Assembly: GCA_020152595.1 (NCBI GenBank)
Contig: JAIGNY010004516.1
Span: 247,501-311,500 of the forward strand
Reading direction: 5' to 3'
Source of the DNA: Chiridota heheva
Lineage: Eukaryota; Echinodermata; Holothuroidea; Apodida; Chiridotidae
DNA length: 64,000 nt
Of the stretch, positions 1 to 11,404 are shown piece by piece. Below the pieces are notes generated by a model. That model searched no databases. It was not told the origin of the DNA and saw only the letters and a list, made by a program, of their open reading frames with translations. The first letter of the stretch is position 1, and each line of letters opens with the position of its first letter. The translations under genes and the position numbers were made by a program.

Positions 1-531
1 TGTGGTCTGGTTGTAGCACATGTAAAGACAAGATTGCGCAAGATTCTACCTAATTTAGATAAATTTATTTACCCGCTACAATAAAATTGTCCCGTGACTT
101 CCTTGGCTACGCCACCCCATCTTTGACCACAAAAAATGAAAATGGAGTAAAATACATAAGTCATATTAGTAAAAAGATATGCTCTTATTTTGTTTCGGCG
201 TGTATATGTATATAACAGTATAAGTATACGTAATAACACAAATGCAGTTGTCGCAGAACAATTTTTACTTTGAGATACAAAAAAGAATCCACTTTAAGTT
301 AATCAGACTTATTATTTTGGTAAAAAAGTGACAAAATTAGTATGTTGAAGGTGTTTAAGTAACACTTTCTCTAATGCGAGGCCCAACCATCTGCCAGTTA
401 TTGTCAGATCGATTTGGCTCGGTGTCAAAACAGGGAGTAACACGTTACAGCTTAATGCATGTACTATACGATCTGACGATGTGTGAAATCTGAAAATTGT
501 CACAAACACATACTTCCATTAAAAACAAAGC
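1..531. other. No gene seen
   Basis: AT-rich, with a stub of the gactacgccaccccat-type repeat edge near 100. Nothing else recognised. Confidence 0.4.
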
Positions 532-792
532 AGGCTTGTACGAAAGCTTATTAGTGCCATTAAAATAAATACTTTTTTCTTAATTCGTTATAACGAAATG
601 TAATTCGTTATAACGAATTGTAATTCGTTGTAACGAATTGCGATTTCGTTATAACAAATTGTAATTCGTTATAACGAATTGTAATTCGTTATAGCGAGTT
701 GTAATTCGTTATAACGAATTGTAATTTGTTATAACGAATTGAGAACTTTTATTTTATTGTAATGGCACTAATGGGCCTTCGTAGGTTTGTGT
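532..792. mobile_element. Foldback MITE with palindromic 20-bp core units
   Basis: Left arm cgaaagcttattagtgccat and right arm atggcactaatgggccttcg are inverted copies; both continue into an AAATAAA/TTTATTT stretch. Between them (575-740) lie eight 20-bp units with consensus gtaattcgttataacgaatt, each containing the perfect palindrome AATTCGTTATAACGAATT. No coding capacity. Target duplication not identified. Confidence 0.75.
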
Positions 793-2329
793 AAGCTCTA
801 TTTGGAATAAATCGTTCCAGATTGGTCATTTTGTACCACACAACTAATACAAAATCGATAATATTAAAACTTCTGACTGACTGTCAACTGGTCAAGCTGT
901 CAAGCGGATTGACAGCAAAACGCAAGAGCGGGTCGGCCGGGCATTTGGGCGATCGCTGAAGGGCCGGTCGGTTTGAGACTTGCTTGGTTTTGACTGTTTG
1001 AGGACCGCTTTGTAAGAATTTATAACAATTCAAATATAGAAATTCCCAGTTAGGCCTATACACAATTTGTTTAAATAACGAAGAAACCATTCGGACGGAC
1101 TCTACTCATTGAATTCAAGGTCGGGCTCATGCGTTGAAAGGTGGGGCTTTGGCATTCCCTTACCCCCAATAATTTACAAAGTGGTATAGTATAGTAAGTT
1201 AATAGGCTGTACTGAGGAGCCGTGACTGTCAAGTTTGACGCCACATGATACTTTGTGGAAAAAAGAAAAAGAAACAAAGATGTCTCTTTCAATTTTGTAA
1301 CATCTGTATCATGTTTTATGCAACAAATTCACAGACTGGATTTTAAAGCTGTACGCATTTTTCAAAAACGGAAAAGAGCATTAAAAGAAATAGATCGTTT
1401 ACCAATGCATCGTGACACTTTTCTTTACTTGTTACTATTATTATTCATGAAACATTTACTGTTGATCTTATTATTTGATTGATTATCATTATCATCTATG
1501 TTTAATTTTAATCTTATCTGCTTCTAAGTTAGACGCTGAAGCGGTGCAATAGTAGTTGAGAAAATCCATGCATGATTCAGAGCTGCTTTTGAAATATTTG
1601 AATTTCTTCAACAATAATCGCTATATAAACAGATAAAACGTTGGAAATTCTTTCAAATTTTTGGGCTTTGCCCGATAGACCGTATTATACCATGTAATAA
1701 ATACACTAATTATAATGATGGGGTGATAATAATAAAAAAAAAAAAAAAAAAAACACAACAACAACATAGCAGTGGAACATTTGCATGAATCATTGGCAGG
1801 TTTTTGATATCAAAATGAGTCATTGCAACTTGAATTTCAACCACAGATAGTCCTATGTCTGTATGTAGGCCTAATACACTTGTAACTCGCAGATCCTCCA
1901 GGAATTTTGCCTCCCAAAACCCTTATAGGCTTCCCCTCGAACACGCGATGGGTAATATAAACCAAAGAAAAAACAACAGGCGGCAATAATAAAAGGTAAA
2001 AGCAGCTTTTGAATATCAAAAATGTCATCTGATTATGAATTTCTAATACGAAAAGCCTGGAATTTTTACATAATTTGTGGGGTATTCGCTGCCGTCCTAG
2101 GCTTGTGTTTCACCGTGGACCTTCTAGGGATCTATATACATGAAAACAAAAGATCAACAAGCTGAACCATGAATTCGTGCGGCAGTTTTTGAGGATCATA
2201 TAATCATTAGCAATTTCCTTCATGAAAAGTCTTATAATCAAAAAGCAATGGCATATCCATCCCCTGCCCCAGAGGCGTAGGAAACGGGGGAAGGAGGGGA
2301 AAGCTTCCTCCGAGCGGATTTCACCTTTC
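793..2329. other. No gene seen; A run
   Basis: AT-rich unique-looking sequence. An A run at 1734-1753 followed by acaacaacaac could be an old retroposon tail. No exon-like open segment with good splice sites was found. Confidence 0.4.
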
Positions 2330-2862
2330 CGGTTGCATGCTTTCTATCCGATTGGGAGGTGACATTGGGAAATTATTAATATAAAATTGAAAAATATGAT
2401 AAAATTATTGGATATCTTGGTAACTTCCTGAATATTGATCAAACTGGCCAGAATTGTCTGACCACTTTTTTAGAATTTTCCTAAAACTGACCAAAATTCC
2501 TGAAAGATGATAAAACAAATTCCCGAAAACTGGCCAAAATTCCCAGAAATCGAAGAAAAGTTCTGAAAAATGAACGAAAATTTCTTAAAATGAAGGAAAT
2601 CTCTTTTGATAATTTTTTTTTCATTTACCAGTGCAATTTTTTCACTTGTCACCGGATTTTTTTGAATTTTTTCCCCTGAGAGGTTATCCTTCCTACACCT
2701 CTGCCCTGCCCCCTTTTTGTTACACATTTATTGGATAAGAATTATGACCCTGATGGTCTCCATTATGTGTCAAGGTCTCCTTATCTGTTTATTGGACATG
2801 TTGGGTGACATTTGCACTTGACACGTATCTCAAATGGTTGTTGTGCATGGGTGGTTTGGCCG
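2330..2862. repeat. GAAAATT-rich degenerate repeat plus unit 1 of a direct repeat
   Basis: 2340-2600 consists of degenerate units such as aaaattcctgaaaatgaagg. From about 2603, tttttttttcatttaccagt through gtgcatgggtggtttggcc (2862) is repeated almost unchanged at 3440-3702. The A/T part also aligns (ccagaaatcgaagaaaa at 2545 and 3292). Confidence 0.8.
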
Positions 2863-3279
2863 TCTGTTTCTTGATTTTGTTTATTTGTTCTGTCATTTTT
2901 GTGGTGTTATGTAAGTGTGGGGTTTTAACGGGTTGAGCTCAGTTCTGCCATCTTCTTATGTTATGTTATATTATGATGGGAAAGTCAACACATTTTCAAA
3001 GTTTCTTGCTTAGCCAACTTTTTTACCAACTTAACCAATCCTGTCTGAGCGCAATCCAAATTAACGATCATTATCAAATACAACATAAGCGAAATTCCAG
3101 GAATAAACCGAAAACAGAAAGTTTCAGAAACTGTAAATGGAACTTGCAGAGGCAAACTGGTGGTTAAAATTCTATCGGTCGAGTCTTGAGCCCCTGGTGG
3201 GCCGCTCCGGCGGTTTGTGAGGCTTAAATAAACACACATATTGAAGCAACTTGGAGAGATGGGCCAGGGGGCGTCACCA

Positions 3280-3702
3280 ATGGCCAAAATTTCCAGAAAT
3301 CGAAGAAAAATTCTCAAAAACTCGCAACAATTTGCCGAAAACTGGCCAACATTTTCCGAGAATGAAGGAAAATTTCCTAAAATGAAAGAAATCTTCTAAA
3401 ATGGAAAAAAATGAAGAGATTTTCCCGATTAGCAGCAACTTTTGATATAATATTTTTTTTCATTTACCAGTGCAATTTTTTCACTTGTCACCGGATTTTT
3501 TTGAGTTTTTGCCCCCTGAGAGGTGATCCTTCCTACACCCCTAACCTTCCCCTTTTTTACACATTTATTGGATGAAAATTATAACCCTGATGGTCTCCAT
3601 TATGTGTCCAAGGTCTCTTTATCTGTTTATTGGGCATGTTGTGTGACATTTGCACTTGACACGTATCTCAAATGATTGTTGTGCATGGGTGGTTTGGCCC
3701 GC
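3280..3702. repeat. Unit 2 of the direct repeat
   Basis: Second copy of 2520-2862, about 90% alike by eye, with the same order: GAAAATT-rich part, cacttgtcaccggatttttt, tgatggtctccattatgtgt, gcatgggtggtttggcc. Confidence 0.8.
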
Positions 3703-4204
3703 GAGCCGCCTATTAAGAATTGCTGTGCTAGGCAATACTTGCAGTACTTGTATAGCAGCCATGTTGTGCTTATAGCGTATGATACGGTCAGAATTTTGAC
3801 TACACCGGGTGCGGATCTGAAACTTTGGTTAAAAAATTGTTAGCGTCCTTCACGTACACACTGTAATCTTGCAACCTGTCAAATTCGGCGTAGGTACAAT
3901 TTATTTCAGGAGAACCATGCAAGTTGCAGATCGTCTTTATTTATTGTATCTATTTTTTTTACAATGAATATAATAAAACCTACATTCCTCTGCTCTCTTT
4001 CTTTAAGGGTCGTGTCTAGGTTTTTGTTTTAAGCCCTTCTGCCTCCCCCTTCCCCCCCAAAAAAAGACAACAACAACAAACAAACAAACAAACACTGAAG
4101 GCCGTTTCAGATTAGAGACGACACAGGCGTAGGAGTTAGGGACAACCCCTGGAAAGGGGTATCTATTTCCCAGTTGCATGCATGCATGCTTTATCATTAT
4201 AAAA

Positions 4205-4520
4205 GTGTGAAAATGTTAACATAGAATTGAAGAAAATGCGCAAAATTGTTGGAGATTTTGTTCTATTTTGGCAACACTTTCCTGAGAATTTCTTGAATTG
4301 ACAGTGCTTCACTGGAAAGTAAAGAATTTTCTTGGAAATTGAAGAAAATTTCCCAGAAATGGAGGTTTATTTCACCAAAGAGCTTCAAGCTCCTTGATTT
4401 CACGAAGATGAAGAAAATTTCCCCAAAATGAAGATTACCCGAAAATTGACGAATTTTTTTTAAAATTCATGAAAAATTCGTAGATTCATGTTGACGAATG
4501 TTTTTTTTTTTTTTTCGAGG
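4205..4520. repeat. GAAAATT-rich degenerate repeat, third copy
   Basis: Same family as 2340-2600: units of about 24-30 bp around gaagaaaatttcccagaaat, ending in a T run at 4499-4516. A short piece of the same family is at 6530-6625. Confidence 0.6.
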
Positions 4521-5694
4521 GGAGGGTGCCCCCTTATAACATGCCACTGCTTTCTTTATTACTATCCATACAAAAATAAATACAAAAAATAAGCCAGGAC
4601 AGCCCTTTTCAAAAAGGTGTTCTTGTAATAGAGAGAGGCCAGTTGAAAGCTCCAAATTGTGTTGCGCGCAGCGCAGGGAGCGGCCGTCAAACACTGCGCG
4701 GATCGACCGGAAGTAGGCTTACTTTTCACTTTCACAAACTTTTACTTTTACTATAGAAAGTTGTTTTTAAAAACAGTTGTATAAAACTTGTAACGTTAGG
4801 CTAAGTAGGTTAGGCTAGGTTGTAGTTTTGTTCGTTCAAGGTTTGCAGATTAAACGTTACTACTGTCTTAATACGCATGAATCAGGTGAGTTTGAGATAT
4901 TTCAATAGCTACCCAACCTCTGTATTCTCTGAATGAACTCGTGAGTATTAGTGTCACTGTTACTTACCTAGGCTTAAGCCTACTAGAATAATAAGTTGGC
5001 ATAGGTCCAGTGAGGCATAGTTACGCGAAAAAAAGGTATCAGTTCGCCCACGAAGACACTAACAAAAGTCCAAGTTCTAGTCAAAGTGCTTGCTCGAGAT
5101 TCCTCTAGCTTTTGTGGTGTTGATAAAATGATATCTTTCAGCAGCTCACTGTTATCCATACGTCGTTGAGATTTGCTTTCGTTTTGAACAGCTGCGATAG
5201 AGGTTTTATTTTTTTGCGAATATCAAAGCACACATTTTTGTTTAAAATTAATATGCATAAACATAGGCCCTAAATTTGATTTATTTTGATAACAAAGATT
5301 CATCGGAAAAATCCTAGTATGGCAGTAAGTTGTTTTATGAACTTGGCCAGGCTTATGTCTACCATTCGTTTCTATTATCATTTTTCATTAATTTGTATTT
5401 AAAATTTCATTTATAAGAAGAATATTATCATTTACAATTATTTAAAACATTTTTAAAAGTAAAAATTCTTAAAAATTTCAGTTATCTTAATAATAGAATA
5501 TTCACGTTGTATTCGATCTATGTGACCAACATTCTTAAACTTCCCAAGATTTTTCAGTGTGTCACAACATTATTAACGAGTGTTGAAAGTCTTGAATACT
5601 GTTTGATTAATGCGAGTGCATTTGCAGACAAGATGAGGAGCAAAATGTTGGTTTGCTACACCAGCGTATTCTTTTAGTTTAATCCATTTGATCC

Positions 5695-5950
5695 ATTAGG
5701 GCTTATCCCCAGTTTCCATGGTGCAAGCAGATGAGAGTACTGTATATGATTCCCCCTGGATGGGACACCAGTCCATTGCAGGTCAACTCCCCAGCACGCC
5801 CTGACTGCTGGTACTTATTTTACTACTGAGTGAACTGGATGGAGTAAGAACTGGAGTAAAGTATCTTGCTCAAAGACACAATGTAGTGCTCACCACAGGA
5901 GTCCAAACCTACTACTTTTGTGTATGAGCATGACTCAAACCACTGAGCGA
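5695..5950 (-). mobile_element. tRNA-derived SINE, copy 1
   Basis: The reverse strand starts with a box A-like gctcagtggtttgag, then a degraded box B region, cactacattgtgtctttgag and tgagtaccagca-type body, then the conserved tail ctggggataagccc at the 5695 end. It is the same family as 16046-16325, 38949-39187 and 44920-45160. Confidence 0.8.
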
Positions 5951-6309
5951 AAAATCATTCTAATTTAAAAAATCAGCATATAAAATAATTAAATATTGTA
6001 AAAATTTTGGGGAAATTCCCCCTCCCCCCCCTCTCCCCCTTGCACCCGCCAAATCTTGCCTAGGTGATTTCTTGCAAATTGGGCTAAATTCACAACTTTG
6101 AAATGCAAGGTAGGGCATGAAAAAACATTCCTTTAGTGATTTTGTCTTCAATTGTGGTAATACTACCTAAGGTATTCCTGTAAAATTTGTATTGTTTGTT
6201 TAAAAAGAGATGTTCAAAAATTGTGTTAAAAAGCATATATTTTGGCTTATAAACAGAATAAAATGTTTTTTTCTCTCACAAATTTGTTTCTTTAATAGTC
6301 CTTTAGAAT

Positions 6310-6408
6310 ATTAAAGCTAAATCCATCCAAGCCAGAAGGCTCATAGGGCTAGTGCTTATCCTGGTTTTCAGGGTGCAAACGGAGGAGAGTATATGACTCC
6401 TCTTAGCA
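6310..6408 (-). mobile_element. tRNA-derived SINE, 3' half only
   Basis: Matches the tail of the 16046 copy in reverse: aaatccatccaagccagaag, gctcatagggctagtgctta, ggttttcagggtgcaaacgg. The tRNA-like head is missing. Confidence 0.72.
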
Positions 6409-6627
6409 GCGGCATAAGAAGATATTTGACATTGGGGTGGGAGGGAGGGGTGGGGGTGGGCAGATTTTATTATTTGTCCCACCAAACCAACAAGGGGGTA
6501 GGGTATGTGTAAAATTATTTAACAAATAATTTTAAATTTCCTGAAAATTGAAGGAAATTTGCCAAAAATTGAAGAAAACTACACAAAAATGAATGAATTT
6601 GTACGAAAATGAATTAAGATTTTTTTT

Positions 6628-6830
6628 TTGGGGATTTCTAAACAAGAGTATATGTAGTAAATATGTGCTCTAAAAATGTCATATAATTGTGCGATGAAAA
6701 GTACATTCATTGTAAAAGAGGGAAGTATATAAAGATATATTCACTCCATTAATATTATTTGTGTTGCGATTTTTTGTGGGGAATTTTTGACACCTTTATT
6801 CAGAACTGTGGGAATTTTTTTTATTAATCC
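6628..6830. repeat. Dispersed repeat X, copy 1
   Basis: gtatatgtagtaaatatgtg, ctctaaaaatgtc, tccattaatattatttgtgt, cgattttttgtggggaattt and cacctttattcagaactgtg recur in order at 20445-20620 and 59205-59375. Confidence 0.78.
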
Positions 6831-8397
6831 AACTCAGCCTCAATTATTCTAACCCATCTTCCTTTCCAATGTTGGATTTTTTTGTAATTTAATTCAATCT
6901 TGAAAAACCAAACATTAACAATGGTCAATCTTGAATGGGTTCTTGGCTGAAGGACAATATGCTGACAAACTTAATCTTTTTGAAATGCAACAGTTTGTAT
7001 ATTGTATAAGCAGTGGCGACACTAAGGAGGGGAGGGGGGGGGGGGGGGAGGTTCACACAGGTTCCACCAATTAAACATGGCTTACAAAATAAGTATATCC
7101 TTATAAGTTGTTCACATCAGTGAATAATTTGGGTTTTGTCTTTATAGTTTCTTTTTGATAATGTTTCAAGACGCTGTTTTAGGAGTTGCAGATTATAAAA
7201 GGATCTAATATTATAACCAAAAAAGTACTCGTTCGAAGCATGAATGCTTGAATAGATTCAACGTTTATTAATTATAATGGGTCTAGGGGAGATATAACTT
7301 GCATTTTATACTTTTAATATTTTGCACCATGTGGCAAGAGTTAATAAAATTCCTTTTTATGGCTTTCTTAATGACTGGCCATGTAAGAGCTCACCTACAA
7401 GTGACACAGCTTTTTCCCACTTAACATGTACTGCAGGATGATTGTGGCATTAATAAGTATCCGCCACAATTAAGGACTGACATTTGTTTTTTATGGGTTG
7501 CCTAAATAAAAGGTTATGTTATAAATTACCCAGGTTTTTCTTGTAATTGCATGGAATATTTGTTCTGAAACTTATCAGCAAACAGAAAGGTTTAAATGTA
7601 TGGGCGCATAGCAGCTATATTATAGCTAACTTGCTTTAAAATCTGTTATAAAGTATCGTAGTAAGCAAAACAATTTCATCAAAATTGGCAAGACTGACCA
7701 TTTTACAGCATTTGTAAATCTCAGGCACCAATTTGCATATTTCATGCACATTTTTTGATATATTACAGGGGGACCTTGTTTTCTTTTGTAAATCCTTTGT
7801 TTTTAAATGTCTATCATAATTCTTTAAAGGAGTGCAGCAAATTCTGACCAAACGTTTTTAGGTCTTTTCCATCCCCCCAATAAAACTTTCTAGCAGGACT
7901 AAACTTTTCCATTTTTTGTACACTTCAAAAACTAAATTCCCTGTGAACCTCGACCGTTCGGGATTCAGATGAGTTCTCACCTCACCAAAGCCAACGTTAA
8001 CATTTTCTTAATAGCCAGGCACACCATTCCTCGTACTCCCATCTGGACTATACCCTCCCCTTGATAGTCCATGAGCCAGAGGGGTGTATTGGTACCAAAA
8101 AGACTAGCAAACGCCCTTCACACCATACATTTAGGGTGGTCATGTGATGATGAAAATACTTTCTGGTTTTCTCACTATGACTATGGGGCAAGGACAAGAC
8201 AACCTGTTATAATCAAGCTGTTTGAAGAAGGTAACCTGTAGGCTGAAAAAGCCTTGCATGTGCTCGCAGCTAAAGCCTTTGGCCTCGGCAAAAAAGCATC
8301 GTCCATTTCAGCCTGCTGGTGTCGCCTGAATGTGTCAGAATGATTGGGCAGGCCGGTAAAAAGGGAAATGGAAGCATGTTTAACACCCCTAGATAGA
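6831..8397. other. No gene seen; poly-G tract
   Basis: Contains gcagtggcgacactaaggag followed by a G run (7026-7049), a repeat edge of the same sort as at 6407 and 37090. The last 220 bp may be the upstream part of the DIRS relic but show no clear motif. Confidence 0.4.
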
Positions 8398-9271
8398 GTA
8401 CCTGTCGGGCGCCTGGAGGAGTTTTGCAGGTGTTTGTAGAAATCACATTGGACTCTTGGGTCCTTAAGGCAATCCGAGAGGGTTATTGTCTGGAGTTCAT
8501 CTCCCCACATAGTCCCCTAAATGGAGACTTGTCACGCAAACCTCCTGAAGCTACGCCAGGGTCTTCAGGCCATGTCCATAGACCCTCTTACATGCCTAAC
8601 TTCACATCCCAATCCATCGGGATCACAGGTGTTTTCTGGCGTTCCTCTTTGAGAACCAAAATGTTGTTTGCTGCATATACCTAAGGAAAAGCGGCGGCAG
8701 GATCTTTATGTACCTTGAAAACTGGCTGATAATAGCTGACGACTAGGGGATGGCAACCGCCCATACCACCCTTGTCCTCGATGTCACCCACCACCCTTGT
8801 CCTCGATCTCACCCCAATGAATTTTTTAACATAGTTACTGGGATTTTGGTAGCCCAGTGAACAAAATCTGATTCACTGGGCAACCAGGATTTTTGCCTTG
8901 GTTTAACAAAAGTCAGAGTCAGACTTAATATCTCCTCTAATTCTGAAGGTGCTCAAATTTACATGTTCCTTCATGCCTCACATCTTTTGCTCAAGGGGGG
9001 ATTGTGGTCACCCAGTGAAATTTCTTTAAAAAATTTACTGTCTCACCCACTATTTAGGCTGGGTGGTCAACCAGCAGAAGTCATACCTAGTACCTACTCA
9101 GACTTTCACGTACCTGGGGGAGGGGTTGGTGTCTACCCAGCCAGGGTACGGCAATTATCTGTCCGGGCCAGAGCAGAACTGATCTTGGGAGACCCAGTGT
9201 CACATGTGAGACTGTGGTTTCTGGAGTATCTAGCGAGCCTCGTGGACGTGGTGCCGTGGTACAGGTTTTAG
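8398..9271 (+). pseudogene. DIRS-like retrotransposon reverse transcriptase relic
   Basis: Conserved blocks of the DIRS-type RT appear in order but in shifting frames. VPVGRLEEF (8398-8424) and EITLDSWVLKAIREGYCLEF (8438-8500) correspond to the region upstream of the RT core. YLENWLIIADD (about 8710-8742) matches the catalytic YLDDWLI block with both aspartates altered. LGWVVNQQKSYLVPTQTF (about 9057-9110) is the LGW.VN..KS block, and VRQLSVRARAEL with LASLVDVVP (to 9271) is the downstream portion. Stops and frameshifts separate the blocks. DIRS elements integrate with a tyrosine recombinase; no recombinase, split repeats or inverted termini were seen. The family call rests on motif order and spacing recognised by eye. 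Confidence 0.72.
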
Positions 9272-9366
9272 ATGAGGGATCTACAGTTTCACATGTTATC
9301 TTCTTCCCAAGGTGATGATCATTTTGTCCTGTATATATCTTGCTCTTTCCCATGCTTTAAATCTAA

Positions 9367-10200
9367 GCTTATCCTTTGGGGGTGATCCCACAAACACCAG
9401 CAAGATGGAGGTGGTTGTGATCATCGCTGACAGCAAGCAGGCCTTATAGGCCTATACAGGGGTGGACTGGCCTATCGGTCAATGACCGATGTGCCTCACC
9501 CTGGTTCCGCTTCCCTTGCTTCAAAATAGCATCTTATATGCCTCACAAAGCATGAAAAACTGCCGGGCGGCCCACTTGGGGATTAGACTCTTCTGTCGTT
9601 CAGTCCGTCTTGGCGCCCCTTCGGGGCATCCTGACTAATAGAATTTTAATCCCCAGTTTGCTGCTAGGCCTATAACAATTAAACTATGTTACTTCGTATA
9701 GTTAAATATTTCTGTTGTGTAGTTTTACATCTTAAGTTGATGAATACAGTTCTGCACAAGTAACTTGCTCAATATCATAAAAATAAGAATGTTGTATGTT
9801 TTAGTAAGATAATCACCAAAATGGGCGCCATCTTGGCAGCCATTTTGGCAGTTATCTTGGATTTGCATGACATTTCATGGTCAAAGGAACCCCTTCTGAC
9901 TTTAAATTTGTCTTTGAAGTAGAAAATGTACATCAATGAGGAAAGCATATGTTTAAATGCAAACTTTTCAGGTAAGTTTTATCAAAAGAAAAGAAAAGAA
10001 AAACGTTTAAATTTTCGTGGTAAGCATTTTGGCAGCCATCTTGAAAATTATTAAATGACTATAAGAAAGCTGTTCAATATCATTGTTCAGCAGTCCAGAA
10101 AGCAGTTTGGTAAAATATTGTTTTCTTGGTACCAATTTGCCAAAATTTGGGCCCTGGCTCATGGAGTACTTGCTCTTTTGCATACTGTACAATTAAACTT
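9367..10200. repeat. Tandem duplication, unit 1
   Basis: Starts cttatcctttgggggtgatc and contains acaccagcaagatgg, cttaagttgatgaatacagt, the ttttggcagccattttggca motifs, gatttgcatgacatttc, and ends near ggctcatggagtacttgctc. The same landmarks recur in order from 10440 to about 11000. Confidence 0.72.
9440..9660. other. Uncharacterised insert inside unit 1
   Basis: ggggtggactggcctatcgg through gactaatagaattttaatcc. GC-richer than its surroundings and missing from unit 2, so it is probably an independent insertion. Contains gcgccccttcggggc, a short hairpin at about 9614. No coding sense. Confidence 0.4.
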
Positions 10201-10204
10201 ATCC

Positions 10205-10440
10205 TTTGGCAACCTCAAACATCATCAACTTCCTCCGCAACAACAACCTCTTCCACCACATTTAACTTCCCCCTTTCCTCCCTTTTTACAACTAACCTTA
10301 CTTACCGTTCTTTCTTCCTGCTTTTCTACCTTACAAACCTTCCATCTCCTCACTATCCTAACTCTTACACCATAATTTATTAACACCCTCTTGGCACATT
10401 TGAATGTCGAAGTGCCGTTAAACATCAACAAACCAAACCA
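10205..10440 (+). mobile_element. 3' tail of an I-like non-LTR copy, inserted in a tandem repeat
   Basis: A C/T-rich 3' untranslated stretch is followed by the hairpin GGCAC (10393) ... GTGCC (10412) and the tail aacatcaacaaaccaaacca. This is the same ending as at 13491 and 14334. No coding part is left. Its position splits the second unit of the tandem duplication at 9367-11000 from the first. Confidence 0.68.
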
Positions 10441-11000
10441 AACCAGCTTGGGCTGATATCAAATACCAACAAGATGAAGATAACTGTGACCATTGCTCAT
10501 AGAAAACATGCCTTGTAGCAAGTCCACATGTAATCTCATGTAGTTCAATAATTCATTTTGGTACATTCCAATGTTCCTAAGTTGATAAATGTAATTCTTC
10601 ACAAATAAATGGCTCATTTGGATAAAAAATCAAGAATGCTATTCGTTTCTAATAGAAATAAACAGAATGGCGACCATTTTGGCCGCTATTTTGGCCACCA
10701 TTTAGATTTGCATATTTCTCGGTCAAGGGAACTCCACCTGACTTTGAAGTTGTCTGTGAATGAGAAAATCTAAATGAGATGGTCCAAAATACCTTTGAAA
10801 GGTAATGTTTCCAGCTAATTTTCAAAAACAGACTATTTGTTTCCAGTAGTGACCATTTTGGCGGCCATCTTGATATCGATATCGGTATTGATATCCAGAA
10901 AGCATTTTCGGAAAATTCAGATTTTTTTCATCTAGGAAAGTAAAATTTCATCTGGTAGTCTTATTTTGGACATGGCTCATGGACTATGAGTCTTTCTTGG
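10441..11000. repeat. Tandem duplication, unit 2
   Basis: accaacaagatgaagataac, cctaagttgat, ccattttggccgctattttg, gatttgcatatttctcggtc, ttttggcggccatcttgat and ggctcatggactatgagtc match unit 1 in order, with many substitutions and shorter spacers. The start of this unit (cttatcctttgg at 10199) is cut off from the rest by the retrotransposon tail at 10205-10440. Confidence 0.68.
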
Positions 11001-11164
11001 CCTCGCTTCTTATGAAAAATGCTCGATGTAACCACGCCTTTTTTCACTCCAAATACTGTCAACTCTGTCTCACAGTTATCATTAACATGATGTGGTCTAA
11101 TCCCCGTATCTTATAAATCTTAAACAAGATTTACCTCTTTTTTTCCTCTGGGAAGAAAATCATC

Positions 11165-11385
11165 TTCTTCTGGATTAAGAGCTACGCTGCTTTCTCTGTG
11201 AACGAAAGGGCAGACAAAGCGGCCAATAACGCCTTGTCCAACCAAATAGCTTCTATCCCTATTCCACACTCTGATTTATGCCACAACATTTCCAATTACC
11301 TCAAGATAACTTAGCAAAACTCCTGGAATCTTAAAACAAGTAACGAACTCCACTCTATCAACTCCAAAGTCTGAGTTAATTTCCC
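11165..11385 (+). pseudogene. Fragment of RNase H tail and linker, I-like non-LTR element
   Basis: One frame reads VNERADKAANNALSNQI, then IPIPHSDLCHNISNYL, then WNLKTSNELHSINSKV. This matches the end of the RNase H domain and the connecting segment of RNase H-bearing non-LTR elements. The same region of the longer copy at 12876-13040 is similar (GNDRADAAAKL, then WQTAWNSQIDNKLHVI). It sits upstream of the RT block of the next fragment, the wrong order for one element, so it is a remnant of a separate copy. An in-frame stop lies near 11310. Confidence 0.6.
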
Positions 11386-11404
11386 CTTATACAGTCACTA
11401 CTGC

